Part shown: positions 11,135-23,393 of the stretch, one piece after another
Position numbering within the stretch: position 1 is the first letter of the stretch
Layout of the letters: every line of letters starts with the position of its first letter
From: Saccoglossus kowalevskii
Lineage: Eukaryota; Hemichordata; Enteropneusta; Harrimaniidae
Length of the DNA: 38,497 bases
Reading direction: 5' to 3'
NCBI RefSeq assembly: GCF_000003605.2
Contig: NW_003108664.1
Coordinates: 3,651 to 42,147 of the forward strand
The notes under the pieces: model-generated
What the model was told of the DNA's origin: nothing
Databases searched by the model: none
What the model saw: the letters and a program-made list of their open reading frames with translations, nothing else
Made by a program: the position numbers and the translations under genes

Positions 11135-12078
11135 ATGTATTTGTATATATGTCCCATGTTGTTGGCATATAGAAATGCGCAGTGTAACGTCGACAAATTT
11201 AATAAAAGCCAGTTGAAAGCAGTCAATAAATGTTCACAAGAGCTGACTGTAAAATTGCAGAAAACAGCGTGCAATGTTGTAAAAAACGAAGGAAATGTTG
11301 GCGGAGTTACTTGTATATTTAACCTAAGTCATTATCATGACAACCCCGCAGTTAAATTTCGAAAACATTAAGTAAATGTTGCGTGAATGCCTCATATATA
11401 AGCAGATTATCACAACAGTCAAGCGGAAAATCGACAACAAACTGGTTACAAAGTTGTGAAAAGCTGTTGCAAAGTTGGTAGTTTCATTCGGGATTGTTAC
11501 CTATGATATCATAATAACATGTCCCATAGTTAAAAGTTCGAAAATGTGAATAAATATTTCGTACATTGATGTTAAATTACCGTAGTGTTACTTCAAGTAT
11601 GTAGAGGTCATAGGTCAATGCTAGAAGGTATTTGTGCAAGCAATATCGATTTTAAGACATCCAAAAACCTGAAATAGTCGCCAATTCGGTTTAATTTCAA
11701 ATAAGTCTTGCAGCTGAGTGGTTGGGTGACTGACATATGTTTTAAGAAAAGCACGATCGGGCGTGGTTCGTACTTGCATGGGAGACTCCCTGAATACACG
11801 AGCTGTTGCATTTACTTTTTTTTTCATCACACACATGGAAATGATATAAGGCAACGTTACTGCCTTTTTCCTTACTGTAATGTCAATCGTTTATAGTTGA
11901 AAGTCGGTGGCATTTTTGTAAGTTTTTTTATTTAATGGAATGTTTTATAATTCCTTCCAAATTTCGAGAACAAGCTGTTGATGCTGTCGGCACTTAGTGG
12001 GTTGTAAGATGTTAACGCACAGCGCAAAGTTGTTCAAAGTGAGTGCAAAGTTGTGCAAAGTCATTGAAAAGTCAACAG
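11135..12078 (+). repeat. Satellite unit U12
   Basis: 944 bp. It is a close copy of U10 in its first half (GAAAACATTAAG, CTATGATATC, CTTCAAGTATG, AATGCTAGAAGG). The central-subfamily block is near 11875. Confidence 0.95.
11744..11805 (+). pseudogene. 5S rRNA-like segment in U12
   Basis: Two departures: T4A (as in U10) and A26C (as in U11). The copy therefore combines variants of its two neighbours. A T9 run follows. Confidence 0.8.
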
Positions 12079-13022
12079 ATGTATTTGTATATATGTCCCA
12101 TGTTGTTGGCATATAGAAACGCGCAGTGTAACGTCGACAAATTTAATAAAAGCCAGTTGAAAGCAGTCAATAAATGTTCACATGAGCTGACTGTAAAATG
12201 GCAGAAAAACAGCGTGCAAAGTGTAAAAACGAAGGAAATGTTGGCGGAGTTGCTTGTATATTAACGTAAGTCATTATTATGACAACCTCGCAGTTAAATT
12301 TCGAAAATATTAAGTAAATGTTGCGTGAATGCCTCATATATAAGCAGATTATCACAACAGTCAAGCGAAAAATCGACAACAAACTGGTTACAAAGTTGTG
12401 AAAAGCGATTGCAAAGTTGGTAGTTTCAGTCTGGATTGTTAACTGTGATATCATAATAACATGTCCCATAGTTAAAAGTTCGAAAATGTGAATAAATATT
12501 TCGTACATTGATGTTAAATTACCGTAGTGTTACTCCAAGTATGTGGAGGTCATAGGTCAATCCTAGAAGGTATTTGTGCAAGCAATATCGATTTTAAGAC
12601 ATCCTAAAACATGAAATAGTCGGCAATTCGGTTTAATTTCAAATAAGTCTTGCAGCTGAGTGGTTGGGTGACTGACATATGTTTTAAGTAAAGCACGATC
12701 GGGCGTGGTTAGTACTTGCATGGGAGACTCCCTGAATACACGAGCTGTTGAATTTACTTTTTGTTGTTCCATCACACACATGAAAATGATATAAGGCAAC
12801 GTTCCTGCCTTTTTACTTACTGTGATGTCAATCATTTATAGTTGAAAATCGTGGCATTTTTGTAAGTTTTTTTATTTAATGGAATGTTTTAAAATTCCTT
12901 CCAAATTTCGAGAATAAGCTGTTGATGCGGTCGGCACGTAGTGGGATGAAAGATGTTAACGCACAGCGCAAAGTTGATCAAAGTGAGTGCAAAGTTGTGC
13001 AAAGTCATTGAAAAGTCTATAG
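12079..13022 (+). repeat. Satellite unit U13
   Basis: 944 bp. An indel cluster lies at 12206-12265. ATCCTAAAACATG and AGTCGGCAATTCGG near 12600 are shared with U14 and U31. Confidence 0.95.
12686..12747 (+). pseudogene. 5S rRNA-like segment in U13
   Basis: Identical to the array consensus. The T tract is weak here, T5-G-TT-G-TT. Confidence 0.8.
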
Positions 13023-13966
13023 ATCTATTTGTATATATGTCCCAAGTTGTTGGCATATAGAATCGTGCAGTGTAACGTCGACAAATTTAATAAAAGCCAG
13101 TTGAAAGCAGTCAATAAATGTTCACATCAGCTGAATGTAAAATGGCAGAAAACAGCGTGCAAAGTTGTAAAAAACGAAGGAAATGTTGGCGGAGTTGCTT
13201 GTATATTTTTCCTAAGTCATTATCATGACAACCCCGCAGATAAATTTCGAACATATTAAGTAAATGTTGCGTGAATGCCTCATATATAAGCAGATTATCA
13301 CAACAGTCAAGCGAAAAATCGACAACAAACTGGTTACAAAGTTGTGAAAAGCGATTGCAAAGTTGGTAGTTTCATTCGGGATTGTTAACTGTGATATCAT
13401 AATAACATGTCCCATAGTTAAAAGTTCGAAAATGTGAATAAATATTTCGTACATTGATGTTAAATTACCGTAGTCTTACTCCAAGTATGTGGAGGTCATA
13501 GGTCAATCCTAGAAGGTATTTGTGCAAGCAATATCGATTTTAAGACATCCTAAAACATGAAATAGTCGGCAATTCGGTTTAATTTCAAATAAGTCTTGCA
13601 GCTGAGTGGTTGGGTGAATGACATATGTTTTAAGTAAAGCACGATCGGGCGTGGTTAGTACTTGCATGGGAGACTCCCTGAATACACGAGCTGTTGAATT
13701 TACTTTTTTTTTCATCACACACATGGAAATGATATAAGGCAACGTTCCTGCCTTTTTCCTTACTGTAATGTCAATCGTTTATAGTTGAAAATCGGTGGCA
13801 TTTTTGTAAGTTTTTTTATTTAATGGAATGTTTTAAAATTCCTTCTAAATTTCGAGAACAAGCTGTTGATGCTGTCGGCATGTAATGGGTTGTAAGATGT
13901 TAACGCACAGCGCAAAGTTGTTCTAAGTGAATGCAAAGTTGTGCAAAGTTATTAAAAAGTATATAG
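13023..13966 (+). repeat. Satellite unit U14
   Basis: 944 bp. The landmark is ATCTATTTGT. ATATTTTTCCTAAG near 13202 and CGAACATATTAAG near 13248 recur together only in U31. Confidence 0.95.
13632..13693 (+). pseudogene. 5S rRNA-like segment in U14
   Basis: Identical to the array consensus. A T9 run follows. Confidence 0.8.
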
Positions 13967-14908
13967 ATGTATTTGTATATATGTCCCAAGTTGTTTGCAT
14001 ATAGAAACGCGCAGTGTAACGTCGACAAATTTAATAAAAGCCAGTTGAAAGCAGTCAATAAATGTTCACATGAGCTGACTGTAAAATGGCAGAAAACAGC
14101 GTGCAAACTTGTAAAAAACGAAGGAAATGTTGGCGGAGTTGCTTGTATATTTAACCTAAGTCATTATCATGACAACCCCGCAGTTAAATTTCGAAAATAT
14201 TAAGAAAATATTGCGTGAATGCCTCATGTAAAAGCAGATTATTACAACAGTCAAGCGAAAAATCGACAACAAACTGGTTACAAAGTTGTGAAAAGCGATT
14301 GCAAAGTTGGTAGTTACATTCGGGATTGTTACCTGTGATATCATAATAAGATGTCCCATAGTTAAAAGTTCGAAAATGTGAATAAATATTTCGTACATTG
14401 ATGTTAAATTACCGTAGTGTTACTCCAAGTATGTAGAGGTCATAGGTCAATGCTAGAAGGTATTTGTGCAAGCAATATCGATTTAAGACATCCAAAAACA
14501 TGAAATAGTCGCCAATTCCGTTTAATTTCAAATAAGTCTTGCAGCTGAGTGGTTGGGTGACCGACATATGTTTTAAGTAAAGCACGATCGGGCGTGGTTA
14601 GTACTTGCATGGGAGACTCCCTGAATACATCAGCTGTTGAATTTACTTTTTTTTTCATCACACACATGGAAATGATATAAGGCAACGTTCCTGCCTTTTC
14701 CTTACTGTAATGTCAATCGTTTATAGTTGAAAATCGGTGGCATTTGTGTAAGTTTTTTTATTTAATGGAATGTTTTAAAATTCCTTCCAAATTTCGAGAA
14801 CAAGCTGTTGATGCTGTCGGCACTTGGTGGGTTGTAAGTTGTTAACGCACATCGCAAAGTTATTCAAAGTGAGTGCAAAGTTGTGCAAAGTCATTGAAAA
14901 GTCTATAG
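13967..14908 (+). repeat. Satellite unit U15
   Basis: 942 bp. GCAAACTTG near 14104, AAGAAAATATTGCG, CCTCATGTAAAAGCAG and GATTATTACAAC match U19 four units on. The TATATAAG motif is lost. Confidence 0.95.
14575..14636 (+). pseudogene. 5S rRNA-like segment in U15
   Basis: Two departures, C56T and G57C (ACATCAGCTG). This pair defines a subgroup with U18, U19, U20 and U30. A T9 run follows. Confidence 0.8.
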
Positions 14909-15852
14909 ATGTATTTGTATATATGTCCCAAGTTGTTCTCATATAGAAACGCGCATGGTAACGTCGACAAATTTAATAAAAGCCAGTTGAAAGCAGTCAA
15001 TAAATGTTTCACATGAGCTGACTGTAAAATGGCAGAAAACAGCGTGCAATGTTGTAATAAACGAAGGAAATGTTGGCGGAGTTACTTGTATATTTAACCT
15101 AAGTCATTATCATGACAACCCTGCAGTTACATTTCGAAAATATTAAGTAAATGTTGCGTGAATGCCTCATATATAAGCAGATTATCACAACAGTCAAGCG
15201 GAAAATCGATAACAAACTGGTTACAAAGTTGTGAAAAGCGTTTGCAAAGTTGGTAGTTTCATTCGGGATTGTTACCTGTGATATCATAATAACATGTCCC
15301 ATAGTTAAAAGTTCGAAAATGTGAATAAATATTTCGTACATTGATGTTAAATTACCGTAGTGTTACTCCAAGTATGTAGAGGTCATAGGTCAATGCTAGA
15401 AGGTATTTGTGCAAGCAATATCGATTTAACACATCCAAAAACATGAAATAGTCGCCAATTCGGTTTAATTTCAAATAAGTCTTGTAGATGAGTGGTTGGG
15501 TGACTGACATATGTATTAAGTAAAGCACGATCGGGTGTGGTTAGTACTTGCATGGGAGACTCCCTGAATACACGAGCTGTTGAATTTACTATGTTTTTTC
15601 ATCACACACATGGAAATGATATAAGGCAACGTTCCTGCTTTTTTCCTTACTGTGATGTCAATCATTTATAGTTGAAAATCGTGGCATTTTTGTAAGTTTT
15701 TTTATTTAATGGAATGTTTTAAAATTCCTTCTAAATTTCGAGAACAAGCTCTTGATGCTGTCGGCACATAGTGGGTTGTAAGATGTTAACGCACAGCGCA
15801 AAGTTGTTCAAAGTGAGTGCAAAATTGTGCAAAGTTATTAAAAAGTATGTAG
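14909..15852 (+). repeat. Satellite unit U16
   Basis: 944 bp. AAAATCGATAAC, AGCGTTTGC, TTGTAGATGAGTGG and TACTATGTTTTTTC are shared with U17. An extra T is present in ATGTTTCACATG near 15005. Confidence 0.95.
15518..15579 (+). pseudogene. 5S rRNA-like segment in U16
   Basis: One departure, C19T (GGGTGTGG), shared with U17, U27 and U28. A T6 run follows. Confidence 0.8.
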
Positions 15853-16795
15853 ATGTATTTGTATATATGTCCCAAGTTGTTTGCATATAGAAACGCGCAG
15901 TGTAACGTCGACAAATTTAATAAAAGCCAGTTGAAAGCAGTCAATAAATGTTCACATGAGCTGACTGTAAAATGGCAGAAAACAGCGTGCAATGTTGTAA
16001 TAAACGAAGGAACTGTTGGCGGAGTTACTTGTATATTTAACCTAAGTCATTATCATGACAACCCCGCAGTTACATTTCGAAAATATTAAGTAAATGTTGC
16101 GTGAATGCCTCATATATAAGCAGATTATCACAACAGTCAAGCGGAAAATCGATAACAAACTGGTTACAAAGTTGTGAAAAGCGTTTGCAAAGTTGGTAGT
16201 TTCATTCGGGATTGTTACCTGTGATATCATAATAACATGTCCCATAGTTAAAAGTTCGAAAATGTGAATAAATATTTCGTACATTGATGTTAAATTACCG
16301 TAGTGTTACTCCAATTATGTAGAGGTCATAAGTCAATGCTAGAAGGTATTTGTGCAAGCAATATCGATTTAAGACATCCAAAAACATGAAATAGTCGCCA
16401 ATTCGGTTTAATTTCAAATAAGTCTTGTAGATGAGTGGTTGGGTGACTGACATATGTATTAAGTAAAGCACGATCGGGTGTGGTTAGTACTTGCATGGGA
16501 GACTCCCTGAATACACGAGCTGTTGAATTTACTATGTTTTTTCATCACACACATGGAAATGATATAAGGCAACGTTCCTGCTTTTTTCCTTACTGTGATG
16601 TCAATCATTTATAGTTGAAAATCGTGGCATTTTTGTAAGTTTTTTTATTTAATGGAATGTTTTAAAATTCCTTCTAAATTTCGAGAACAAGCTCTTGATG
16701 CTGTCGGCACATAGTGGGTTGTAAGATGTTAACACACAGCGCAAAGTTGTTCAAAGTGAGTGCAAAATTGTGCAAAGTTATTAAAAAGTATGTAG
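15853..16795 (+). repeat. Satellite unit U17
   Basis: 943 bp. Nearly identical to U16 throughout. Differences include GGAACTGTTGG near 16010 and CCAATTATG near 16311. Confidence 0.95.
16461..16522 (+). pseudogene. 5S rRNA-like segment in U17
   Basis: One departure, C19T, as in U16. A T6 run follows. Confidence 0.8.
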
Positions 16796-17737
16796 ATGTA
16801 TTTGTATATATGTCCCAAGTTGTTTGCATATAGAAACGCGCAGTGTAACGTCGACAAATTTAATAAAAGCCAGTTGAAAGCAGTCAATAAATGTTCACAT
16901 GAGCTGACTGTAAAATGGCAGAAAACAGCGTGCAATGTTGTAATAAACGAAAGGAAATGTTGGCGGAGTTACTTGTATATTTAACCTAAGTCATTATCAT
17001 GACAACCCCGCAGTTACATTTCGAAAATATTAAGTAAATGTTGCGTGATGCCTCATATATAAGCAGATTATCACAACAGTCAAGCAGAAAATCGACAACA
17101 AACTGGTTACAAAGTTGTGAAAAGCGTTTGCAAAGTTGGTAGTTTCATTCGCGATAGTTACCTGTGATATCATAATAACATGTCCCATAGTTAAAAGTTC
17201 GAAAATGTTAATAAATATTTCGTACATTGATGTTAAATTACCGTAGTGTTACTCCATGTATGTAGAGGTCATAGGTCAATGCTAGAAGGTATTTGTGCAA
17301 GCAATATCGATTTAAGACATCCAAAAACATGAAATAGTCGCCAATTCCGTTTAACTTCAAATAAGTCTTGCAGCTGAGTGGTTGGGTGACCGACATATGT
17401 TTTAAGTAAAGCACGATCGGGCGTGGTTAGTACTTGCATGTGAGACTCCCTGAATACATCAGCTGTTGAATTTACTTTTTTTTTCATCACACACACGGAA
17501 ATGATATAAGGCAACGTTCCTGCCTTTTCCTTACTGTAATGTCAATCGTTTATAGTTGAAAATCGGTGGCATTTGTGTAAGTTTTTTTATTTAATGGAAT
17601 GTTTTAAAATTCCTTCTAAATTTCGAGAACAAGCTGTTGATGCTGTCGGCATGTAGTGGGTTGTAAGATGTTAACGCACAGCGCAAAGTTGTTCAAAGTG
17701 AGTGCAAAGTTGTGCAAAGTTATTAAAAAGTATATAG
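16796..17737 (+). repeat. Satellite unit U18
   Basis: 942 bp. It starts like U17 and then changes to the ACCGACATATG / ACATCAGCTG / ATTTGTGTAAG type of U15 and U19, so it is mosaic. Confidence 0.95.
17404..17465 (+). pseudogene. 5S rRNA-like segment in U18
   Basis: Three departures: G38T (ATGTGAGAC), C56T and G57C. A T9 run follows. Confidence 0.78.
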
Positions 17738-18679
17738 ATGTATTTGTATATATGTCCCAAGTTGTTTGCATATAGAAACGCGCAGTGTAACGTCGACAAA
17801 TTTAATAAAAGCCAGTTGAAAGCAGTCAATAAATGTTCACATGAGCTGACTGTAAAATGGCAGAAAACAGCGTGCAAACTTGTAAAAAACGAAGGAAATG
17901 TTGGCGGAGTTGCTTGTATATTTAACCTAAGTCATTATCATGACAACCCCGCAGTTAAATTTCGAAAATATTAAGAAAATATTGCGTGAATGCCTCATGT
18001 AAAAGCAGATTATTACAACAGTCAAGCGAAAAATCGACAACAAACTGGTTACAAAGTTGTGAAAAGCGATTGCAAAGTTGGTAGTTACATTCGGGATTGT
18101 TACCTGTGATATCATAATAAGATGTCCCATAGTTAAAAGTTCGAAAATGTGAATAAATATTTCGTACATTGATGTTAAATTACCGTAGTGTTACTCCAAG
18201 TATGTAGAGGTCATAGGTCAATGCTAGAAGGTATTTGTGCAAGCAATATCGATTTAAGACATCCAAAAACATGAAATAGTCGCCAATTCCGTTTAATTTC
18301 AAATAAATCTTGCAGCTGAGTGGTTGGGTGACCGACATATGTTTTAAGTAAAGCACGATCGGGCGTGGTTAGTACTTGCATGGGATACTCCCTGAATACA
18401 TCAGCTGTTGAATTTACTTTTTTTTTCATCACACACATGGAAATGATATAAGGCAACCTTCCTGCCTTTTCCTTACTGTAATGTCAATCGTTTATAGTTG
18501 AAAATCGGTGGCATTTGTGTAAGTTTTTTTATTTAATGGAATGTTTTAAAATTCCTTCTAAATTTCGAGAACAAGCTGTTGATGCTGTCTGCATGTAGTG
18601 GGTTGTAAGATGTTAACGCACAGCGCAAAGTTGTTCAAAGTGAGTGCAAAGTTGTGCAAAGTTATTAAAAAGTATATAG
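17738..18679 (+). repeat. Satellite unit U19
   Basis: 942 bp. It repeats the private variants of U15 (GCAAACTTG, AAGAAAATATTGCG, CATGTAAAAGCAG) at a distance of 3771 bp. Confidence 0.95.
18346..18407 (+). pseudogene. 5S rRNA-like segment in U19
   Basis: Three departures: G41T (GGGATACTCCC), C56T and G57C. A T9 run follows. Confidence 0.78.
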
Positions 18680-19621
18680 ATGTATTTGTATATATGTCCC
18701 AAGTTGTTTGCATATAGAAACGCGCAGTGTAACGTCGACAAATTTAATAAAAGCCAGATGAAAGCAGTCAAAAAATGTTCACATGAACTGACTGTAAAAT
18801 GGCAGAAAACAGCGTGCAAAGTTGTAAAAAACGAAGGAAATGTTGGCGGAGTTGCTTGTATATTTAACCTAAGTCTTTATCATGACAACCCCGCAGTTAC
18901 ATTTCGAAAATATTAAGTAAATGTTGCGTGAATGCCTCATATATAAGCAGATTATCACAACAGTCAAGCGGAAAATCGATAACAAACTGGTTACAAAGTT
19001 GTGAAAAGCGTTTGCAAAGTTGGTAGTTTCATTCGGGATTGTTACCTGTGATATCATAATAACATGTCCCATAGTTAAAAGTTCGAAAATGTGAATAAAT
19101 ATTTCGTACATTGATGTTAAATTACCGTAGTGTTACTCCATGTATGTAGAGGTCATAGGTCAATGCTAGAAGGTATTTGTCCAAGCAATATCGATTTAAG
19201 ACATCCAAAAACATGAAATAGTCGCCAATTCCGTTTAATTTCAAATAAGTCTTGCAGCTGAGTGGTTGGGTGACCGACATATGTTTTAAGTAAAGCACGA
19301 TCGGGCGTGGTTAGTACTTGCATGGGAGACTCCCTGAATACATCAGCTGTTGAATTTACTTTTTTTTTCATCACACACATGGAAATGATATAAGGCAACG
19401 TTCCTGCCTTTTCCTTACTGTAATGTCAATCGTTTATAGTTGAAAATCGGTGGCATTTGTGTAAGTTTTTTTATTTATTGGAATGTTTTAAAATTCCTTC
19501 CAAATTTCGAGAACAAGCTGTTGATGCTGTCGGCACGTAGTGGGTTGTAAGATGTTAACGCACAGCGCAAAGTTGTTCAAAGTGAGTGCAAAGTTGTGCA
19601 ATGTCATTGAAAAGTCTATAG
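18680..19621 (+). repeat. Satellite unit U20
   Basis: 942 bp. Mosaic: AAAATCGATAAC and AGCGTTTGC as in U16/U17, then ACCGACATATG and ATTTGTGTAAG as in U15/U19. CAGATGAAAGCAGTCAAAAA is private. Confidence 0.95.
19288..19349 (+). pseudogene. 5S rRNA-like segment in U20
   Basis: Two departures, C56T and G57C. A T9 run follows. Confidence 0.8.
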
Positions 19622-20565
19622 ATGTATTTGTATATATGTCCCGAGTTGTTGGCATATAGAAACGCGCAGTGTAACGTCGACAAATTTAATAAAAGCCAGT
19701 TGAAAGCAGTCAATAAATGTTCACATGAGCTGACTGTAAAATGGCAGAAAACAGCGTCCAAAGTTGTAAAAAACGAAGGAAATGTTGGCGGAGTTGCTTG
19801 TATATTTAACCAAAGTCATTATCATGACAACTCCGCAGTTAAATTTCGAAAATATTAAGTAAATATTGCGTGAATGCCTCATATATAAGCAGATTATTAC
19901 AACAGTCAAGCGAAAAATCGACAACAAACTGGTTACAAAGTTGTGAAAAGCGATTGCAAAGTTGGTAGTTTCATTCGGGATTCTTACCTGTGATATCATA
20001 ATAACATGTCCCATAGTTAAAAGTTCGAAAATGTGAATAAATATTTCGTACATTGATGTTAAATTACCGTAGTGTTACTCCAAGTATGTAGAGGTCATAG
20101 GTCAATGCTAGAAGGTATTTGTGCAAGCAATATCGATTTTAAGACATCCAAAAACATTAAATAGTCGCCAATTCGGTTTAATTTCAAATAAGACTTGCAG
20201 CTGAGTGGTTGGATGACTGACATACGTTTTAAGTAATGCACGATCGGGCGTGGTTAGTACTTGCATGGGAGACTCCCTGAATACATGAGCTGTTGAATTT
20301 ACTTTTTTTTTTTCATCACACACATGGAAATGATATAAAGGCAACGTTCCTGCCCTTTCCTTACTGTAATGTCAATCGTTTATAGTTGAAAATCGTGGCA
20401 TTTTTGTAAGTTTTTTTATTTAATGGAATGTTTTAAAATTCCTTCCAAATTTCGAGAACAAGATTTGATGCTGTCGGCACGTAGTGGGTTGTAAGATGTT
20501 AAAGTACAGCGCAAAGTTGTTTAAAGTGAGTGCAAAGTTGTGCAAAGTCATTGAAAAATCTATAG
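19622..20565 (+). repeat. Satellite unit U21
   Basis: 944 bp. TTTAACCAAAG near 19806 is shared with U27 and U32. An extra A lies in ATATAAAGGC, and 2 nt are lost in AACAAGATTTGATG near 20460. Confidence 0.95.
20231..20292 (+). pseudogene. 5S rRNA-like segment in U21
   Basis: Two departures, A7T and C56T. The T run is the longest in the array, T11. Confidence 0.8.
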
Positions 20566-21507
20566 ATGTATTTGTATATATGTCCCAAGTTGTTGGCATA
20601 TAGAAACGCGCAGTGTAACGTCGACAAATTTAATAAAAGCCAGTTGAAAGCAGTCAATAAATGTTCACATGAGCTGACTGTAAAATGGCAGAAAACAGCG
20701 TGCAAAGTTGTAAAAAACGAAGGAAATGTTGGCGGACTTGCTTGTATATTTTACCTAAGTCATTATCATGACAACCCCGCAGTTAAATTTCGAAAATATT
20801 AAGTAAATGTTGCGTGAATGCCTCATATATAAGCAGATTACCACAACAGTCAAGCGAAAAATCGACAACAAACTGGTTACAAAGTTGTGAAAAGCGATTG
20901 CAAAGTTGGTAGTTTCATTCGGGATTGTTAACTGTGATATCATGATAACATGTCCCAGAGTTAAAAGTTCGAAAATGTGAATAAATATTTCGTACATTGA
21001 TATTAAATTACCGTAGTGTTACTCCCAGTATGTAGAGGTCATAGGTCAATCCTAGAAGGTATTAGTGCAAGCAATATCGATTTTAAGACATCCGAAAACA
21101 TGAAATAGTCAGCAATTCGGTTTAATTTCAAATAAGTCTTGCAGCTGAGTGGTTGGGTGACTGACAGATGTTTTAAGTAAAGCACGATCGGGCGTGGTTA
21201 GTACTTGTATGGGAGACTCCCTGAAAACACGAGCTGTTGAAGTTACTTTTTTTTCATCACACACATGGAAATGATATTAGGCAACGTTCCTGCCTTTTTC
21301 CTTACTGGGATGTCAATCATTTATAGTTGAAAATCGTGGCATTTTTGTAAGTTTTTTTATTTAATGGAATGTTTTAAAATTCCTTCTAAATTTCGAGAAC
21401 AAGCTGTTGATGCTGTCGGCACGTAGTGGGTTGTAAGATGTTAACGCACAGCGCAAAGTTGTTAAAAGTGAGTGCAAGGTTGTGCAAAGTCATTGAAAAG
21501 TCTATAG
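20566..21507 (+). repeat. Satellite unit U22
   Basis: 942 bp. Private variants include GATTACCACAAC, GTCCCAGAGTT and GTATTAGTGCAAG. From here rightward the central-subfamily block gives way to the CTGTGATGTCAATCATT type, apart from U30. Confidence 0.95.
21175..21236 (+). pseudogene. 5S rRNA-like segment in U22
   Basis: Two departures, C34T and T52A. A T8 run follows. Confidence 0.8.
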
Positions 21508-22453
21508 ATGTATTTGTATATATGTCCCAAGTTGTTGGCATATAGAAACCCACAGTGTAACGTCGACAAATTTAATAAAAGCCAGTTGAAAGCAGTCAAT
21601 AAATGTTCACATGAGCTGACTGTAAAATTGCAGAAAACAGCGTGCAAAGTTGTAAAAAAACGAAGGAAATGTTGGCGAAGTTGCTTGTATATTTATCCCT
21701 AAGTCATTATCATGACATCCCCGCATTTAAATTTTGAAAATATTAAGTAAATGTTGCGTGAATGCCTCATATATCAGCAGATTATCACAACAGTCAAGCG
21801 AAAAATCGACAACAAACTGGTTACAAAGTTGTGAAAAGCGATTGCAAAGTTGGTAGTTTCATTCGGGATTGTTACCTGTGATATCATACTAACGTTTCCC
21901 ATAGTTAAAAGTTTGAAAATGTGAATAAATATTTCGTACAATGATGTTAAATTACCATAGTGTTACTCCAAGTATGTAGAGGACATATGTCAATCCTGGA
22001 AGGTATTTGTGCAAGCAATATCGATTTAAAGACATCCAAAAACATGAAATAGTCGCCAATTCGGTTTAATTTCAAATAAGTCTTGCAGCTGAGTGGTTGG
22101 GTGTCTGACATACATTTTAAGTAAAGCACGATCGGGCGTGGTTAGTACTTGCATGGGAGACTCCCTGAATACACGTGCTGTTGAATTTACTTTTTTTGTT
22201 CCATCACACACATGGAAATGATATAAGGCAACGTTCCTGCCTTTTTCCTTACTGTGATGTCAATCATTTATAGTTGAAAATCGTGGCATTTTTGTCAGTT
22301 TTATTATTTAATGGAATGTTTTAAAATTCCTTCCAAATTTCGAGAACAAGCTGTTGATGCTGTCGGCACGTAGTGGGTTGTAAGATGTTAACGCACAGCG
22401 CAACGTTGTTCAAAGTGAGTGCAAAGTTGTGCAAATCATTGAAAAGTCTATAG
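21508..22453 (+). repeat. Satellite unit U23
   Basis: 946 bp. GACATCCCC, TATATCAG, ATACTAACGTTTCCC, ACAATGATG and GAGGACATA mark it as the distant partner of U1. Confidence 0.95.
22119..22180 (+). pseudogene. 5S rRNA-like segment in U23
   Basis: One departure, A58T (CACGTGCTG), shared only with U34. T7 is followed by GTTCC. Confidence 0.8.
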
Positions 22454-23393
22454 ATGTATTTGTATATATGTCCTAACTGTGGCATATAGAAACGCGCAGT
22501 GTAACGTCGACAAATTTAATAAAAGCCAGTTGAAAGCAGTCAATAAATGTTCACATGAACTGACTGTAAAATTGCAGAAAACAGCGTGCAAAGTTGTAAA
22601 AAACAAAGGAAATGTTGGCGGAGTTGCTTGTATATTTAACCTAAGTCATTATCATGACAACCCTGCAGTTAAATTTCGAAAATATTAAGTAAATGTTGCG
22701 TGAATGCCTCATATATAAGCAGATTATCACAACAGTCAAGCGAAAAATCGACAACAAACTGTTTACAAAGTTGTGAAAAGCGATTGCAAAGTTGGTAGTT
22801 TCATTCGGGATTGTTACCTGTGATTTCATAATAACATGTCCCATAGTTAAAAGTTCGAAAATGTGAATAAATATTTCGTACATTGATGTTAAATTACCGT
22901 AGTGTTACTCCAAGTATGTAGAGGTCATAGGTCAATCCTAGAAGGTATTTGTGCAAGCAATATCGATTTTAAGACATCCAAAAACATGAAATAGTCGCCA
23001 ATTCGGTTTAATGTCAAATAAGTCTTGCAGCTTTGTGGTTGGGTGACTGACATATGTTTTAAGTAAAGCACGATCGGGCGTGGTTAGTACTTGCATGGGA
23101 GACTCCCTGAATACACGAGCTGTTGAATTTACTTTTTTTTCATCACACACATGGAAATGATATAAGGCAACGTTCCTGCCTTTTTCCTTACTGTGATGTC
23201 AATCATTTATAGTTGAAAATCGTGGCATTTTTGTAAGTTTTTTTATTTAATGGAATGTTTTAAAATTCCTTCCAAATTTCGAGAACAAGCTGTTGATGCT
23301 GTCGGCACGTAGTGGGTTGTAAGATGTTAACGCACAGCGCAAAGTTGTTCAAAGTGAGTGCAAAGTTGTGCAAAGTCATTGAAAAGTCTATAG
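22454..23393 (+). repeat. Satellite unit U24
   Basis: 940 bp. The landmark is followed by GTCCTAACTGTGGC, a short loss relative to GTCCCAAGTTGTTGGC. GTTTGTGG... is not present; instead AGCTTTGTGG near 23031 is private. Confidence 0.95.
23061..23122 (+). pseudogene. 5S rRNA-like segment in U24
   Basis: Identical to the array consensus. A T8 run follows. Confidence 0.8.
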
